A stretch of DNA of 41,666 nt from Paenibacillus solanacearum (lineage in GTDB: Bacteria > Bacillota > Bacilli > Paenibacillales > NBRC-103111). Made by a program: the position numbers and the translations under genes. The notes beneath the pieces were generated by a model that saw only the letters and a program-made list of their open reading frames with translations, was not told where the DNA came from and did not search any database. Numbering within the stretch: position 1 is the stretch's first letter; each line of letters starts with the position of its first letter. The DNA is taken from positions 1 to 41,666 of the forward strand of contig NZ_CAJVAS010000052.1 of the NCBI RefSeq assembly GCF_910593845.1, read 5' to 3'. Of this stretch, positions 7,525-15,494 are shown in pieces.

Positions 7525-7794
7525 TCATCGGCTTTTGACAAGCAGCTCGATCGCTTCTTGAACCATTTTGCCTGGATCTCCGCCGGCCTGCTGCTCCTCC
7601 AGGATGCAGTGGTGCAAGTTTTCCGCCACGATTTGCGCGATCGCTTTATCCGCAGCATTGCGCACAGCGGATAGCTGGCTGACCACTTCCTTGCAGTTCT
7701 TCTCCTCGTCCATCAGCCGCAGCACGCCGCGAACCTGGCCTTCGAGCCGCCTTAGCCGTTTTTTCATATCCTCCGTGTAGTTATAGTTGCCCAT
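7525..7794 (-). CDS. CsoR/CstR family transcriptional repressor, CstR-like
   Basis: 89 residues of the all-helical DUF156 family, with the DNA-contact segment Lys-Arg-Leu-Arg-Arg-Leu-Glu-Gly-Gln-Val-Arg-Gly at 12-23. Two cysteines are kept, Cys34 and Cys63. The residue four before the second Cys is Asn59, whereas copper-sensing CsoR has a metal-binding His there. This pattern is that of CstR, which senses persulfide by linking its two cysteines. Together with the DsrE-like gene upstream, sulfur stress is the likely signal. The ATG at 7794 has AAGGGG upstream; a GTG at 7812 with AGGAG is a possible alternative. The gene is probably autoregulated through the sites at 7816 and 8371. Confidence 0.85.
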   Translation of the reverse strand: MGNYNYTEDMKKRLRRLEGQVRGVLRLMDEEKNCKEVVSQLSAVRNAADKAIAQIVAENLHHCILEEQQAGGDPGKMVQEAIELLVKSR

Positions 7795-7815
7795 TGCATC
7801 TCGCCCCTTCACTCC

Positions 7816-7833
7816 TATACCTGTATGGGTATA
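7816..7833. promoter_or_regulatory. Probable CstR-like operator
   Basis: TATACC and GGTATA form an inverted repeat with a 6-base spacer (TGTATG on the plus strand), directly upstream of the repressor gene. The TACC/GGTA arms match the type of site used by CsoR/CstR repressors. Confidence 0.55.
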
Positions 7834-7864
7834 CTATACAGCAAAAAATAAATAATATACAAGC

Positions 7865-8347
7865 CTAGATGAACAAGTTTACTTTTGCATCGGCCGCATC
7901 GCCCAAATAAGCGGCAACGCCCGCATACTCGATACCCGGAAGCAGCTCTTCCTTCTGCAGCCCCAGCAGATCCATCGTCATCGTGCATGCCACAAGCTTC
8001 ACGCCCTGCTCTTGCGCCAGACGGACCAGCTCAGGCAGCGACAGTGCATTGTGCTTGCGCATGACATGCTTGATCATCTTCGGTCCCATACCCATAAATT
8101 GCATCTTGGAAAGTCCTAATCGGCCGGCCCCCCGCGGCATCATGAAGCCGAACATCTTCTCCAGCCAGCCTTTGCGGACCGAGATAGCTTCCTCCTTACG
8201 CAGCGTGTTGAGCCCCCAGAACGTAAAGAAGATCGTCACCTCATGATCGTATGCGGCCGCGCCGTTCGCGATAATAAAGGCAGCGATCGCTTTATCCAAA
8301 TCGCCGCTGAACAGAACAATCGTCGTTTTCTCTTTCGGTTCATTCAT
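7865..8347 (-). CDS. DsrE/DsrF-like (DsrE2) sulfur-carrier family protein
   Basis: 160 residues. The protein has Phe-Ser-Gly-Asp-Leu-Asp-Lys-Ala in the first loop, Thr-Phe-Trp-Gly-Leu near residue 42, the Met-rich Leu-Ser-Lys-Met-Gln-Phe-Met-Gly-Met-Gly-Pro-Lys-Met segment, and Cys-Thr-Met-Thr-Met-Asp-Leu-Leu-Gly with the conserved cysteine. This matches the DsrE2-type subfamily, whose members carry or relay persulfide sulfur and often sit beside rhodanese, TusA or CstR genes. GAGGAGG lies upstream of the ATG at 8347. It is the first gene of a two-gene operon with the repressor and is preceded by a long palindrome. Confidence 0.85.
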   Translation of the reverse strand: MNEPKEKTTIVLFSGDLDKAIAAFIIANGAAAYDHEVTIFFTFWGLNTLRKEEAISVRKGWLEKMFGFMMPRGAGRLGLSKMQFMGMGPKMIKHVMRKHNALSLPELVRLAQEQGVKLVACTMTMDLLGLQKEELLPGIEYAGVAAYLGDAADAKVNLFI

Positions 8348-8370
8348 CTTGTGATCCTCCTCAAACATTT

Positions 8371-8400
8371 TTATATACATATACCCCTATATGTATATAA
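8371..8400. promoter_or_regulatory. Perfect 13-bp palindrome, probable operator of the DsrE operon
   Basis: TTATATACATATA and its exact reverse complement flank CCCC. The centre ATACCCCTAT resembles CsoR/CstR sites. It lies 24 bp upstream of the DsrE-like start and could also control the small plus-strand frame at 8461. Confidence 0.65.
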
Positions 8401-8460
8401 AAGTATAGGACGGATCCTCCCTCCGGTCAAGAGGGATTCCTTGAGACAGGAGGGCGAATT

Positions 8461-8562
8461 GTGCATGCGATTACTCAGGCCGCGATTGTGCTGCGATATG
8501 ATTCGTTATGCAAGGAGGCTCTTATTGATGAAATGAAGAAAGCTTCTATGCACACCTTGTGA
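8461..8562 (+). CDS. Candidate small protein, 33 residues
   Basis: A GTG-started frame with AGGAGGG six bases upstream, a good ribosome site. The product has an Ala/Ile/Leu-rich first half, one cysteine (Cys17) and a helical, charged second half with Leu-Ile-Asp-Glu-Met-Lys-Lys. I do not recognise it. It is divergent from the DsrE-like gene with the palindrome at 8371-8400 between them, and its stop lies just before the convergent LysR gene. It could be a real small gene or a chance frame. Confidence 0.3.
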   Translation: MHAITQAAIVLRYDSLCKEALIDEMKKASMHTL

Positions 8563-8575
8563 TGAGTAAGCATAC

Positions 8576-9499
8576 TTACAGCTTCCGTGCCGCTCTAGCA
8601 GCGGAATACGACTCCGGCGCAGGTGGCGATTCGGCCTGCAGCAGTTGGATAAAAGCGCGCATCGCCTGCGAAATCCATTTTTTCGGATGATAAAACAGCT
8701 GCACCTGCAGGCGTATGTCCGGATGCGCGAATGGCAGCACCGCCAGCTCTCCTCTGCGCACCTCTTCCTCGGCGACCATCCGCGGCAGGAGCGCTAGCCC
8801 GAGCCCGGCCATTACGCATCGTTTGACGGCCTCCGGATTGCCCAGCTCAAAGCCGACACGATACGGAATGTCATGTGCCCGAAGCACGCTCTCCAGCATG
8901 TTCCGGTAATTGCAGCTCTCCTCAGCCATGATCCACTCCGATCCGCGAAGCTGTTCCAGCCCCACCTCGGCGAGCTGCGTCAATGGATGATCCGGCCGGG
9001 TGATCAGCAGCAGCGGCTCTTCCTTCATCGCCATGCACCGCAAGGATGAATCCGGCGGCTTATTGTCCAGCAGCAATCCGAGGTCAAGCTCGCCTTCTTT
9101 GACCGAGCTGATCATTTGCGCTTCGCTGCCGGGCTGGAGCCTGATGGCAAGCTCGGGAAATCCGCTCCGTAGCTGCTGGATCACCGGAGGAAGGTAATAA
9201 GAGGCGAGCGAATCGATCGTGCCGATCGATAGCGTCCCGCCGCGATGCCGGCCGATCGTCTCCTGCGATTCCTCGTACAGCTCCAGCATTTGCGCCGTTA
9301 TCTTGAGCAGCGCTTCGCCAGAGGCAGTCAGACGCATCCCCTTGCCGAATCGTTCGAACAAAGGCACGCCGTAATGCTTCTCCAGCTTTTGAATTTGCGT
9401 CGTGACGCTGGATTGGGCATATCCGAGCTTCTCCGCGGCCCGAGTGAAGCTTTGAAGCTGCGCAACCTCGCGGAACGTTTGGAAATAGGTCAAATCCAT
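8576..9499 (-). CDS. LysR family transcriptional regulator
   Basis: 307 residues. The N-terminal winged helix-turn-helix (1-65) reads Ser-Phe-Thr-Arg-Ala-Ala-Glu-Lys-Leu-Gly-Tyr-Ala-Gln-Ser-Ser-Val-Thr as recognition region, and the effector-binding periplasmic-binding-like domain starts near residue 88 with Gly-Thr-Leu-Ser-Ile-Gly-Thr-Ile. The gene is divergent from the dapA-like gene, with candidate binding sites between the two, so it probably controls that gene and itself. Its effector is unknown. The start fits the LysR family length. Confidence 0.92.
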   Translation of the reverse strand: MDLTYFQTFREVAQLQSFTRAAEKLGYAQSSVTTQIQKLEKHYGVPLFERFGKGMRLTASGEALLKITAQMLELYEESQETIGRHRGGTLSIGTIDSLASYYLPPVIQQLRSGFPELAIRLQPGSEAQMISSVKEGELDLGLLLDNKPPDSSLRCMAMKEEPLLLITRPDHPLTQLAEVGLEQLRGSEWIMAEESCNYRNMLESVLRAHDIPYRVGFELGNPEAVKRCVMAGLGLALLPRMVAEEEVRRGELAVLPFAHPDIRLQVQLFYHPKKWISQAMRAFIQLLQAESPPAPESYSAARAARKL

Positions 9500-9513
9500 G
9501 TTTCACGCCCCAT

Positions 9514-9554
9514 TATCAATAATATAGATGAACACTATCAATTATTATAGATAA
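9514..9554. promoter_or_regulatory. Direct repeats in the LysR/dapA divergent region
   Basis: TATCAATAATATAGAT (9514-9529) and TATCAATTATTATAGATAA (9536-9554) are near-identical and start 22 bp apart, two turns of the helix, on the same face. They lie 15 bp upstream of the LysR start and are candidate LysR sites. A short palindrome, AAAGTACTTT, lies at about 9575-9584. Confidence 0.5.
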
Positions 9555-9755
9555 CTATGATGATAAAAACCATGGTAAAGTACTTTATACAAAAGGTTCC
9601 GGTAACGGACGGTCAGTCGGTGCGTCAGCGCAACGAAGCCGTTGGCAGCGCGGCGGTACGCCACCTGCAAAGCAAAGCTTGATTTGCGGCCAGAACGCCG
9701 CTCCGCCTCGCCGGCCATATCATTTCGAACTTATTTCTATTGGAGGGATGGTCTC

Positions 9756-10649
9756 ATGATGAATCAGCGGGATTTGCAAGGAATTTACGTGCCTGTTATT
9801 ACCCCTTTCCTGCCGGATGGAACGCTCGACACACCATCGTATCGGGCGCATGTGAAGAAGCTGCTCGCGCACGGCATTCAAGGGCTCGTCGTCAACGGCA
9901 CGACCGGGGAATCGCCTACCGTATCGTGGGAGGAAGTGAAGGCGCTCACGGAGGAGACCCGGGCGCTGATAAGGGAGCAAGGAACCTCCGTTCCGATCGT
10001 GGTCGGTACCGGAACGAATGATACCGCGGCGACGGTGAGCCGGACGGAGATGGCCGCCCGGCTAGGGGCCGACGGCGTCCTTGTCGTCGTACCATATTAT
10101 AGCCGTCCGTCGCAGGAAGGCATCATCGCGCATTTTCGCCAGGTGGCGCAGATCGGAATCCCGGTGATCGTATACGAGATTCCCGCCCGCACGGGAGTCC
10201 GATTAACCGTCGATACGGCAAGGACGATTCTGGACATCGACGGTGTGATCGGGATGAAGGACAGCTCCGGCGGCACCGAGCTGGTCACAGCCTTGACCCC
10301 GCTTACCGACAAGCCGGTGCTGTGCGGCGAAGACCCATGCCTCTTCGATGCGCTTCGCGCCGGGGCTGCCGGCGGCATGACGGCGTCCGCCAACGTGTAC
10401 ACCGATTCGTTCTGCGAGGCGTACCGTCTAGCCGCAAGCGGCAGGCTCGAGGACGCGGGCGCAGCGTTCGCGCGGCTGCTTCCTCTTATCCGGCTGTTGT
10501 TCCAGGAGCCGAATCCGTCGCCGCTCAAATGGCTGCTCGCTCGCCAAGGCGTCATTGCCAGCGATGCGGTACGGCTCCCGTTAACCCCCATAACGGGTGG
10601 ACTTGCGGACGCACTGGAGCGATTGCTTTCTTCGCACGAACGCAGCTAA
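9756..10649 (+). CDS. dapA: Dihydrodipicolinate synthase family protein (DapA-type)
   Basis: 297 residues, a (beta/alpha)8 barrel of the DapA/NanA aldolase family. The key residues of true DapA are visible: the Thr-Thr pair at 49-50 in Gly-Thr-Thr-Gly-Glu, Tyr140 and Arg145 in Tyr-Glu-Ile-Pro-Ala-Arg-Thr-Gly, and the Schiff-base Lys168 in Gly-Met-Lys-Asp-Ser-Ser-Gly. DapA condenses pyruvate with aspartate semialdehyde in lysine and dipicolinate synthesis. No other lysine genes are near, so it may be a second copy or a related aldolase. GGAGGG eight bases before the ATG at 9756 sets the start. A divergent LysR gene probably regulates it. Confidence 0.85.
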   Translation: MMNQRDLQGIYVPVITPFLPDGTLDTPSYRAHVKKLLAHGIQGLVVNGTTGESPTVSWEEVKALTEETRALIREQGTSVPIVVGTGTNDTAATVSRTEMAARLGADGVLVVVPYYSRPSQEGIIAHFRQVAQIGIPVIVYEIPARTGVRLTVDTARTILDIDGVIGMKDSSGGTELVTALTPLTDKPVLCGEDPCLFDALRAGAAGGMTASANVYTDSFCEAYRLAASGRLEDAGAAFARLLPLIRLLFQEPNPSPLKWLLARQGVIASDAVRLPLTPITGGLADALERLLSSHERS

Positions 10650-10858
10650 ATGTCTCCCGTCTATGTCGTTCAGGCGGAGCCGTATTTCAAGATCACGTGC
10701 TGCAGCAGTTGGGTAAGCGAATCCGCATTGCCACGACCCAAGAAGTACTCGAAGGCATCTGGACCGGCGCGGCCGTCGACCACCTGCAATTAACGATCAA
10801 CGGGGAATAATATCATATCCGTTACCAGCAAATCATTTACTTCAAGGAATGCCATTAA
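10650..10858 (+). pseudogene. Broken DUF2642 (YuzF-like) gene
   Basis: An ATG follows the dapA stop directly and encodes Met-Ser-Pro-Val-Tyr-Val-Val-Gln-Ala-Glu-Pro-Tyr-Phe. At 10685-10689 the match shifts frame (one T appears to be missing) into Gln-Asp-His-Val-Leu-Gln-Gln-Leu-Gly-Lys-Arg-Ile, then a Gly-Ile-Trp-Thr and Val-Asp-His-Leu-Gln-Leu segment. That reading meets a TAA at 10808-10810, after which Tyr-His-Ile-Arg-Tyr-Gln-Gln-Ile-Ile-Tyr-Phe continues to a second stop. This order is that of the small Bacillus YuzF/DUF2642 proteins. Two lesions suggest a pseudogene, barring sequence errors. Confidence 0.55.
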
Positions 10859-10877
10859 TATCGCCCTTCTAACGCGT

Positions 10878-10906
10878 ATACCCCGGGAAATCGCTTCCCG
10901 GGGTAT
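10878..10906. terminator. Perfect 12-bp hairpin between convergent genes
   Basis: ATACCCCGGGAA and TTCCCGGGGTAT surround a 5-base loop. It lies between the dapA unit (plus) and the RND gene (minus). There is no T-run, so it may act as a weak bidirectional terminator. The rest of 10859-11022 holds nothing recognisable. Confidence 0.5.
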
Positions 10907-11022
10907 CGCTCGTTAACGCCAGTCACACATCGTTCGCAGCTATCGCTTTATATTGCTTCATTACGCAAGCTTTCCTTTCGGCCACGCATAACCTGCCATC
11001 GCATCGTCTTTCATCATCGCGG

Positions 11023-14000
11023 TTACGGCCCTGGCACTGCGCTGGATTCCGAAGCAAGCGGCTTGGACTTGGACCGCCGCCCGCGACTGCGCATGCGCTC
11101 AAGCGCGCTTGCGATCAGTTCGTAGATCGCCGGTACGACGACCAGCGTCAGCAGCGTGGATGTGGTCAGGCCGCCCATCACGACAACCGCCAGCCCTTTG
11201 GAAATGATCGCGCCGCCGGACTCGCCGAGCACAAGCGGGATCAAGGCGATAATCGTCGCGCCGGCCGTCATGATGATTGGACGCAAGCGGGTAACGCCCG
11301 CTTCCACCAGCGCTTCCCGAACCGACATGCCTTCATGGCGCAGCTGCTCCACCCGGTCGACGAGCACGATCGCATTCGTGACGACGATCCCGATCAGCAT
11401 GAGAAAGCCGATTAACGAAGTGACGCTGATCGCCTCCCGGGCGATCACGACGCCGAGGAACCCGCCGATAGCGGCAAGCGGCAGGGAGAACAAAATGGCA
11501 AACGGCGAACTGGCGTTGCCGAACGTGAGCACCATCACCAGATAGACGATAAATACGGCGGAGACGATCGCCGCGATCATGTCGGAGAACGCCTCCTCGA
11601 TGTCGATCTGCGCTCCTTTCAGCTCCCGCTCTACGCCGTCCGGGAACGGCAAGGCCGCAAGCCGCTCGGCGGCGCGCGAGCTGACGCCTCCGACGTCGTT
11701 GCCCTCCACATCTGCGGTGATGCTGACGTAGCGGCGCTGCTGGTCCCGTTCAATCGAAGACGGCGCCCCGACTTCCCGCACCTCGGCGATGTCGCGCAGC
11801 GAAATCGCGCGCCCGGCCGGCGTCTTGAGCTGCAAGGCGGATATATGGCCGATGCTGCCCAGATGGGCCTCATCCACCCGGACTCGCGTACTGTACTCGA
11901 CGCCTTCGAAGGTGATATCCCCCAGCCTCACCTCGGCAATCCAGCTGTTCACCGACTCCAGCACCGAAGCGGTCGTTAGTCCATACTGACGCGCCTTAGC
12001 CGGATCGACCAGCACCTGAACTTCCCGCTTCAGGTCGCCGAAGCTGTCCTTCACATTGCTCATCTCCGGAACCTTCTTCAATTCCTCCTTCACGAGTGCG
12101 GCCGCGGCTTTCAAATCGTCCTGATTGTCGCTTTTCAGCATATATTCGAATTTGTTCGTCGTCGGCGGACCGAACTTCACGATCGTTCCGAACGCTTCCG
12201 AGCCTTGCGGCAGCTCGTATTTGATTTTGTCCACGTAGGCTTTGAGCACCGGTTTGGCATCCGTTTCCGGGTAAACCTCGGCCAAGATAGAGGCGCGGTA
12301 CGGGTACTCCTGCTTGTTCCAGTTGTAGCCGGCCAGCCCTTCGACTGTCTTGAACAGCGGAGCTCCCTTCTCGTCTTTGCCTTCCCGCATCATGTCCTCG
12401 AGCGTCTTCAGCTTGGCGTCCATCGTGTCGAGCGACGTTTCCCGAGGCAGCTTCAGATCGAAGCGCATCGTCTTCTCCGTGTCGCCGCTCGGCAAAAATT
12501 CTTTTTTCAAAAAAGGCGCCGTCCCGCCGACAGAAGCAAGCAGCAGAACAAACGCGACCAGCAGCGTAACCGCCCGGCGGTTCAGAGCAACGATCAGCAG
12601 CCGGCGGTACATGCGCATGTAGCCGGTCTCCTTGTGCTCCTCGTGCTTCACCGGCCCGTCGCCGCGCAAGACGAGCAGCTTGCACAGCACCGGAATGACG
12701 GTCAAGGCGACCAGCAGCGAGGCCAGCAGCGCACACGAGATCGTGAGCGCAAACTCGGAGAACAGCTGCCCCGGCGGACCGCTGACGAGGCCAAGCGGCG
12801 CGAATACGCCGACTGTCGTAACGGTGGACGACGTAATCGCCTTGCTGACCTGCCCGGTCGCGAGCAGCAGCACGGAATCATTGCGCTGCTGCGCCTTTTG
12901 CAGCTGGCTGTAAATATTCTCGATGACGACGATGCTGTCGTCGACAATGCGGCCGATGGCGATCACCATCCCGCCGAGCGAAAATATGTTGATCGTCAGC
13001 CCGATCAGCTTCATGAAAATCAGCGTAGCGAAGATGGACACCGGAATCGAGACGAGGGCGATCAGCGTCATCCGCGCATTTCGCAAAAACAGCAAAATCA
13101 TCAGCGACGCGAGCGCCGCCCCGAACCCGCCTTCCCTCAGCATGCCGGAGATCGACTTTTTGATTTCCGCGGAGCCGTCGATGACGATGTCGAACTTGAT
13201 GCTCGGGTAGTCGCGCTTCCACCGGTCCAGCAGCTCGTTCGCCTTCCCGATCAGCTCGATAATATTGGCGTCTTCGTTCTTGTACAGATGAATGGCGATG
13301 TTCGGTTCGCCGTTCAGCCGGCTGACGAAGGAGGCCTTATGCTCTGTGCGGATGGCTGCCAACTGCCCCAGCAGCACCACGTCGCCGCGCGAGGAAACGA
13401 GCTGCATGTTATGCAAATCGTAGATGGCGGCGAACTTCCCCTTCACGCGCAGCATTTGATCGTTTCCGCCGATATTGACAGTACCCGCCGCCGCATCAGC
13501 GAGCGAGCCGCGAACCCAGCCGGCTACCTGGGTCGGGGTGAGCCCAAATTGCTGAAGGGCGTTCGGGTCGAGCCGGATGTACAGCACGTCCTCGTCGTCG
13601 CCCACAGTCTCGATCCGCTCGATTCCCCGGATGCTGCGCAGTCCCGGGAGGAAACGGTCATTCAGGAGACGGCTCAGCTCGGATCGCGAGACCCCGTCCG
13701 CGGATGACAAGCCCAAGTAATAGACCGGCTGGGTGACCGGGCTGTCGACGGAAACGACCGGCCGCTTGGCGGCTTGCGGCAGCTCCACCCGGTTGATCAG
13801 GCTCTCGATGTCTTTTTTCGCCTTGTCGGTATCGACGCCGTCCTCCAGTTGAACAACGATCAGCGAGATGTTGTCGTCCGAGACGGAGGACAGATTTTTG
13901 AGCCCGTCCAGTCCTTGGATCTCCTCCTCGATCGGCTCGGTCACATATTTCATGACGTCCTCAGGCGGCGCCGGGTACGCAGTTCGAACGGTGACCGCCG

Positions 14001-14124
14001 GAAAATCGATATTCGGCACGCTTTCCACTTGGAGCTGGGTCGCCATATAAGAACCGCCCAGCGCCAGCATGACGATCAGAATGATCACCGCCGAGACGTT
14101 GTTCAATGAAAACCGGGTAAACAA
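11023..14124 (-). CDS. RND superfamily exporter, SwrC/AcrB-like (HAE1 type)
   Basis: 1033 residues, the normal size for a Gram-positive SwrC-like pump. It has one membrane helix near residues 10-32, a large outer loop, a central helix bundle, a second outer loop and a second bundle. The proton-relay pair is present as Val-Asp-Asp-Ser-Ile-Val-Val-Ile-Glu-Asn in helix 4, and the second half carries Gly-Ile-Val-Val-Thr-Asn-Ala-Ile-Val-Leu-Val-Asp. Such pumps use the proton gradient to export lipopeptides, detergents or drugs; SwrC exports surfactin in Bacillus subtilis. TTG at 14124 follows GAGGAG by ten bases; an ATG-containing extension upstream lacks a ribosome site. No membrane-fusion protein is adjacent. 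A divergent TetR gene probably represses it. Confidence 0.9.
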   Translation of the reverse strand: MFTRFSLNNVSAVIILIVMLALGGSYMATQLQVESVPNIDFPAVTVRTAYPAPPEDVMKYVTEPIEEEIQGLDGLKNLSSVSDDNISLIVVQLEDGVDTDKAKKDIESLINRVELPQAAKRPVVSVDSPVTQPVYYLGLSSADGVSRSELSRLLNDRFLPGLRSIRGIERIETVGDDEDVLYIRLDPNALQQFGLTPTQVAGWVRGSLADAAAGTVNIGGNDQMLRVKGKFAAIYDLHNMQLVSSRGDVVLLGQLAAIRTEHKASFVSRLNGEPNIAIHLYKNEDANIIELIGKANELLDRWKRDYPSIKFDIVIDGSAEIKKSISGMLREGGFGAALASLMILLFLRNARMTLIALVSIPVSIFATLIFMKLIGLTINIFSLGGMVIAIGRIVDDSIVVIENIYSQLQKAQQRNDSVLLLATGQVSKAITSSTVTTVGVFAPLGLVSGPPGQLFSEFALTISCALLASLLVALTVIPVLCKLLVLRGDGPVKHEEHKETGYMRMYRRLLIVALNRRAVTLLVAFVLLLASVGGTAPFLKKEFLPSGDTEKTMRFDLKLPRETSLDTMDAKLKTLEDMMREGKDEKGAPLFKTVEGLAGYNWNKQEYPYRASILAEVYPETDAKPVLKAYVDKIKYELPQGSEAFGTIVKFGPPTTNKFEYMLKSDNQDDLKAAAALVKEELKKVPEMSNVKDSFGDLKREVQVLVDPAKARQYGLTTASVLESVNSWIAEVRLGDITFEGVEYSTRVRVDEAHLGSIGHISALQLKTPAGRAISLRDIAEVREVGAPSSIERDQQRRYVSITADVEGNDVGGVSSRAAERLAALPFPDGVERELKGAQIDIEEAFSDMIAAIVSAVFIVYLVMVLTFGNASSPFAILFSLPLAAIGGFLGVVIAREAISVTSLIGFLMLIGIVVTNAIVLVDRVEQLRHEGMSVREALVEAGVTRLRPIIMTAGATIIALIPLVLGESGGAIISKGLAVVVMGGLTTSTLLTLVVVPAIYELIASALERMRSRGRRSKSKPLASESSAVPGP

Positions 14125-14201
14125 AACGCTATCACTCCTCAGCAACAGGATCGAATCGATTGCGATTCGGCCTCGAGCATGGTACTGTGCCGGTGACGAC
14201 C

Positions 14202-14288
14202 TGTTGATTAATGAACACATTGTTGATTATAATCGGATCAACGATCGTGGCAATGATCAGCTTAGCCGCATCTGTTCATTAATGAACA
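14202..14288. promoter_or_regulatory. Two TetR operators
   Basis: TGTTCATTAATGAACA at 14273-14288 is a perfect 16-bp palindrome. TGTTGATTAATGAACA at 14202-14217 differs at one base. They start 71 bp apart between the divergent RND and TetR genes, one near each gene. Further half-sites (TGTTGATTA at 14221, TGTTCATA at 14303) flank them. Confidence 0.75.
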
Positions 14289-14353
14289 CTTACGGTTCGC
14301 GCTGTTCATATTCCAATCAAAAATGATCATTCGTGGCGGGAGGTGTCGTGTAG

Positions 14354-14971
14354 ATGGACAAAACGGACGGCAGGGTGATCCGAACCAAGCAAATGCTGTA
14401 TGAGGCGTTTTTGAATTTAATCGAAACGAAGGGATTTGACGCAATAACGGTGCGCGATCTGACGACCCGCGCCGGCTTGAACAGGGGAACGTTTTATTTG
14501 CATTACGAGGACAAGTACGATCTGCTGCAAAAGATGAAGAACGAGATGCTGAGCGGGGTGGAAGCGCGATTAGTCAACTTCGATCTGCGCGTGCTGTTGA
14601 ACCATCCGACCCTGGAGGAGCCGCCGCAGATGATTTTGGACATCATTCAATATTTTTACGACCATTCCCGATTTTTCCGCATTATGCTGGGGCCGAAGGG
14701 GGATCCTTCCTATCTTAACGAACTGAAAGCGCTGATGAGAAAGCATATGTTTAACAAAATGTCGAGCGTCCAGCCCAATGAGGAGCTCATGATGCTGCCG
14801 CGCGAATACCTTATCGCGTATCTGATCTCCGCCAATTTGGGCATGGTCCAGCACTGGCTCGATAGCGGATTGAAATATTCGCCTTATCACATGGCGCTGC
14901 TGCTGACCCGAGTCAGCAAGCTCGGCCCTCTCAACACAGTAGCGGCGAGCATCGCTGCGGAACAAGCATAG
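14354..14971 (+). CDS. TetR/AcrR family transcriptional regulator
   Basis: 205 residues. The N-terminal helix-turn-helix (about 8-56) has Ile-Thr-Val-Arg-Asp-Leu-Thr-Thr-Arg-Ala-Gly-Leu-Asn-Arg-Gly-Thr-Phe-Tyr-Leu-His-Tyr, the typical TetR recognition region. The C-terminal ligand domain resembles the TetR_C_8 type seen in many Bacillota regulators. GGGAGGTG lies about nine bases before the ATG. It is divergent from the RND pump with palindromes between, so it most likely represses the pump and itself, released by a pump substrate. Confidence 0.92.
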   Translation: MDKTDGRVIRTKQMLYEAFLNLIETKGFDAITVRDLTTRAGLNRGTFYLHYEDKYDLLQKMKNEMLSGVEARLVNFDLRVLLNHPTLEEPPQMILDIIQYFYDHSRFFRIMLGPKGDPSYLNELKALMRKHMFNKMSSVQPNEELMMLPREYLIAYLISANLGMVQHWLDSGLKYSPYHMALLLTRVSKLGPLNTVAASIAAEQA

Positions 14972-15010
14972 TCTGGCGAGAGCCGTGTATAAACCAAGGA
15001 GGGATTGTGC

Positions 15011-15406
15011 ATGAATTACCGTTTTACAGAGGAGCTGCCGGATCTCGACGCATTATTCGCGCTATACGATGCGGTGAATTGGAACGAGTTTCTCGGCTTG
15101 TCCAAGGAACAAGTCTCTCAAGCGACCGCCCGGAGCTGGTACGCGCTTCATGTTTACGACGGGGAACGATTGATCGGTACCGGCCGCGTCATCTCCGACG
15201 GCGTCATCAACGGCTGCCTGTGCGGCATAGCCGTGCACCCGCATTATCAGAGGCAAGGGATCGGCAGCGAGCTCGTTCGCCGGCTCGTCGGGCAGTGCCG
15301 GCAGCACCGGCTTCATGTCCAGCTGTTCTGCACGGAGCAAACCGCCGCCTATTACCGCAAGCTGGGCTTTGAGCCGTTCGCCATCGGCATGAAGCATCAA
15401 GGCTAA
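15011..15406 (+). CDS. GNAT family N-acetyltransferase
   Basis: 131 residues. Motif A is Ile-Ala-Val-His-Pro-His-Tyr-Gln-Arg-Gln-Gly-Ile-Gly-Ser-Glu-Leu (about 76-91), and a Tyr-Tyr-Arg-Lys-Leu-Gly-Phe-Glu motif sits near the C-terminus. The short N-terminal part with Trp-Asn-Glu-Phe is seen in small GNAT proteins of the Bacillota. It probably acetylates a small amine; the substrate is unknown. AAGGAGGG seven bases before the ATG sets the start. It follows the TetR gene by 39 bp on the same strand and may be cotranscribed. Confidence 0.88.
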   Translation: MNYRFTEELPDLDALFALYDAVNWNEFLGLSKEQVSQATARSWYALHVYDGERLIGTGRVISDGVINGCLCGIAVHPHYQRQGIGSELVRRLVGQCRQHRLHVQLFCTEQTAAYYRKLGFEPFAIGMKHQG

Positions 15407-15417
15407 TGCTCGCCAAA

Positions 15418-15463
15418 AACGGCCTTCACCGCTATAAACGAAAACATGCGGAGCAAGGCCGTT
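15418..15463 (-). terminator. Convergent terminator
   Basis: AACGGCCTT and AAGGCCGTT form a 9-bp stem with an inner CCGC/GCGG stem. On the minus strand it runs into TTTTTGG, ending the AraC gene. It lies between convergent GNAT and AraC genes. Confidence 0.7.
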
Positions 15464-15494
15464 GTCTCGGGCGGCACGAAGCAAGCGGGCAAGT

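Noticed and set aside
12205..13707. Open frame of 500 codons opposite the RND gene
   Set aside because: Antisense of an unmistakable exporter; no domain pattern or ribosome site.
15005..15010. TTG at 15005 as start of the GNAT gene
   Set aside because: It is only one or two bases from the ribosome site; the ATG at 15011 has proper spacing.
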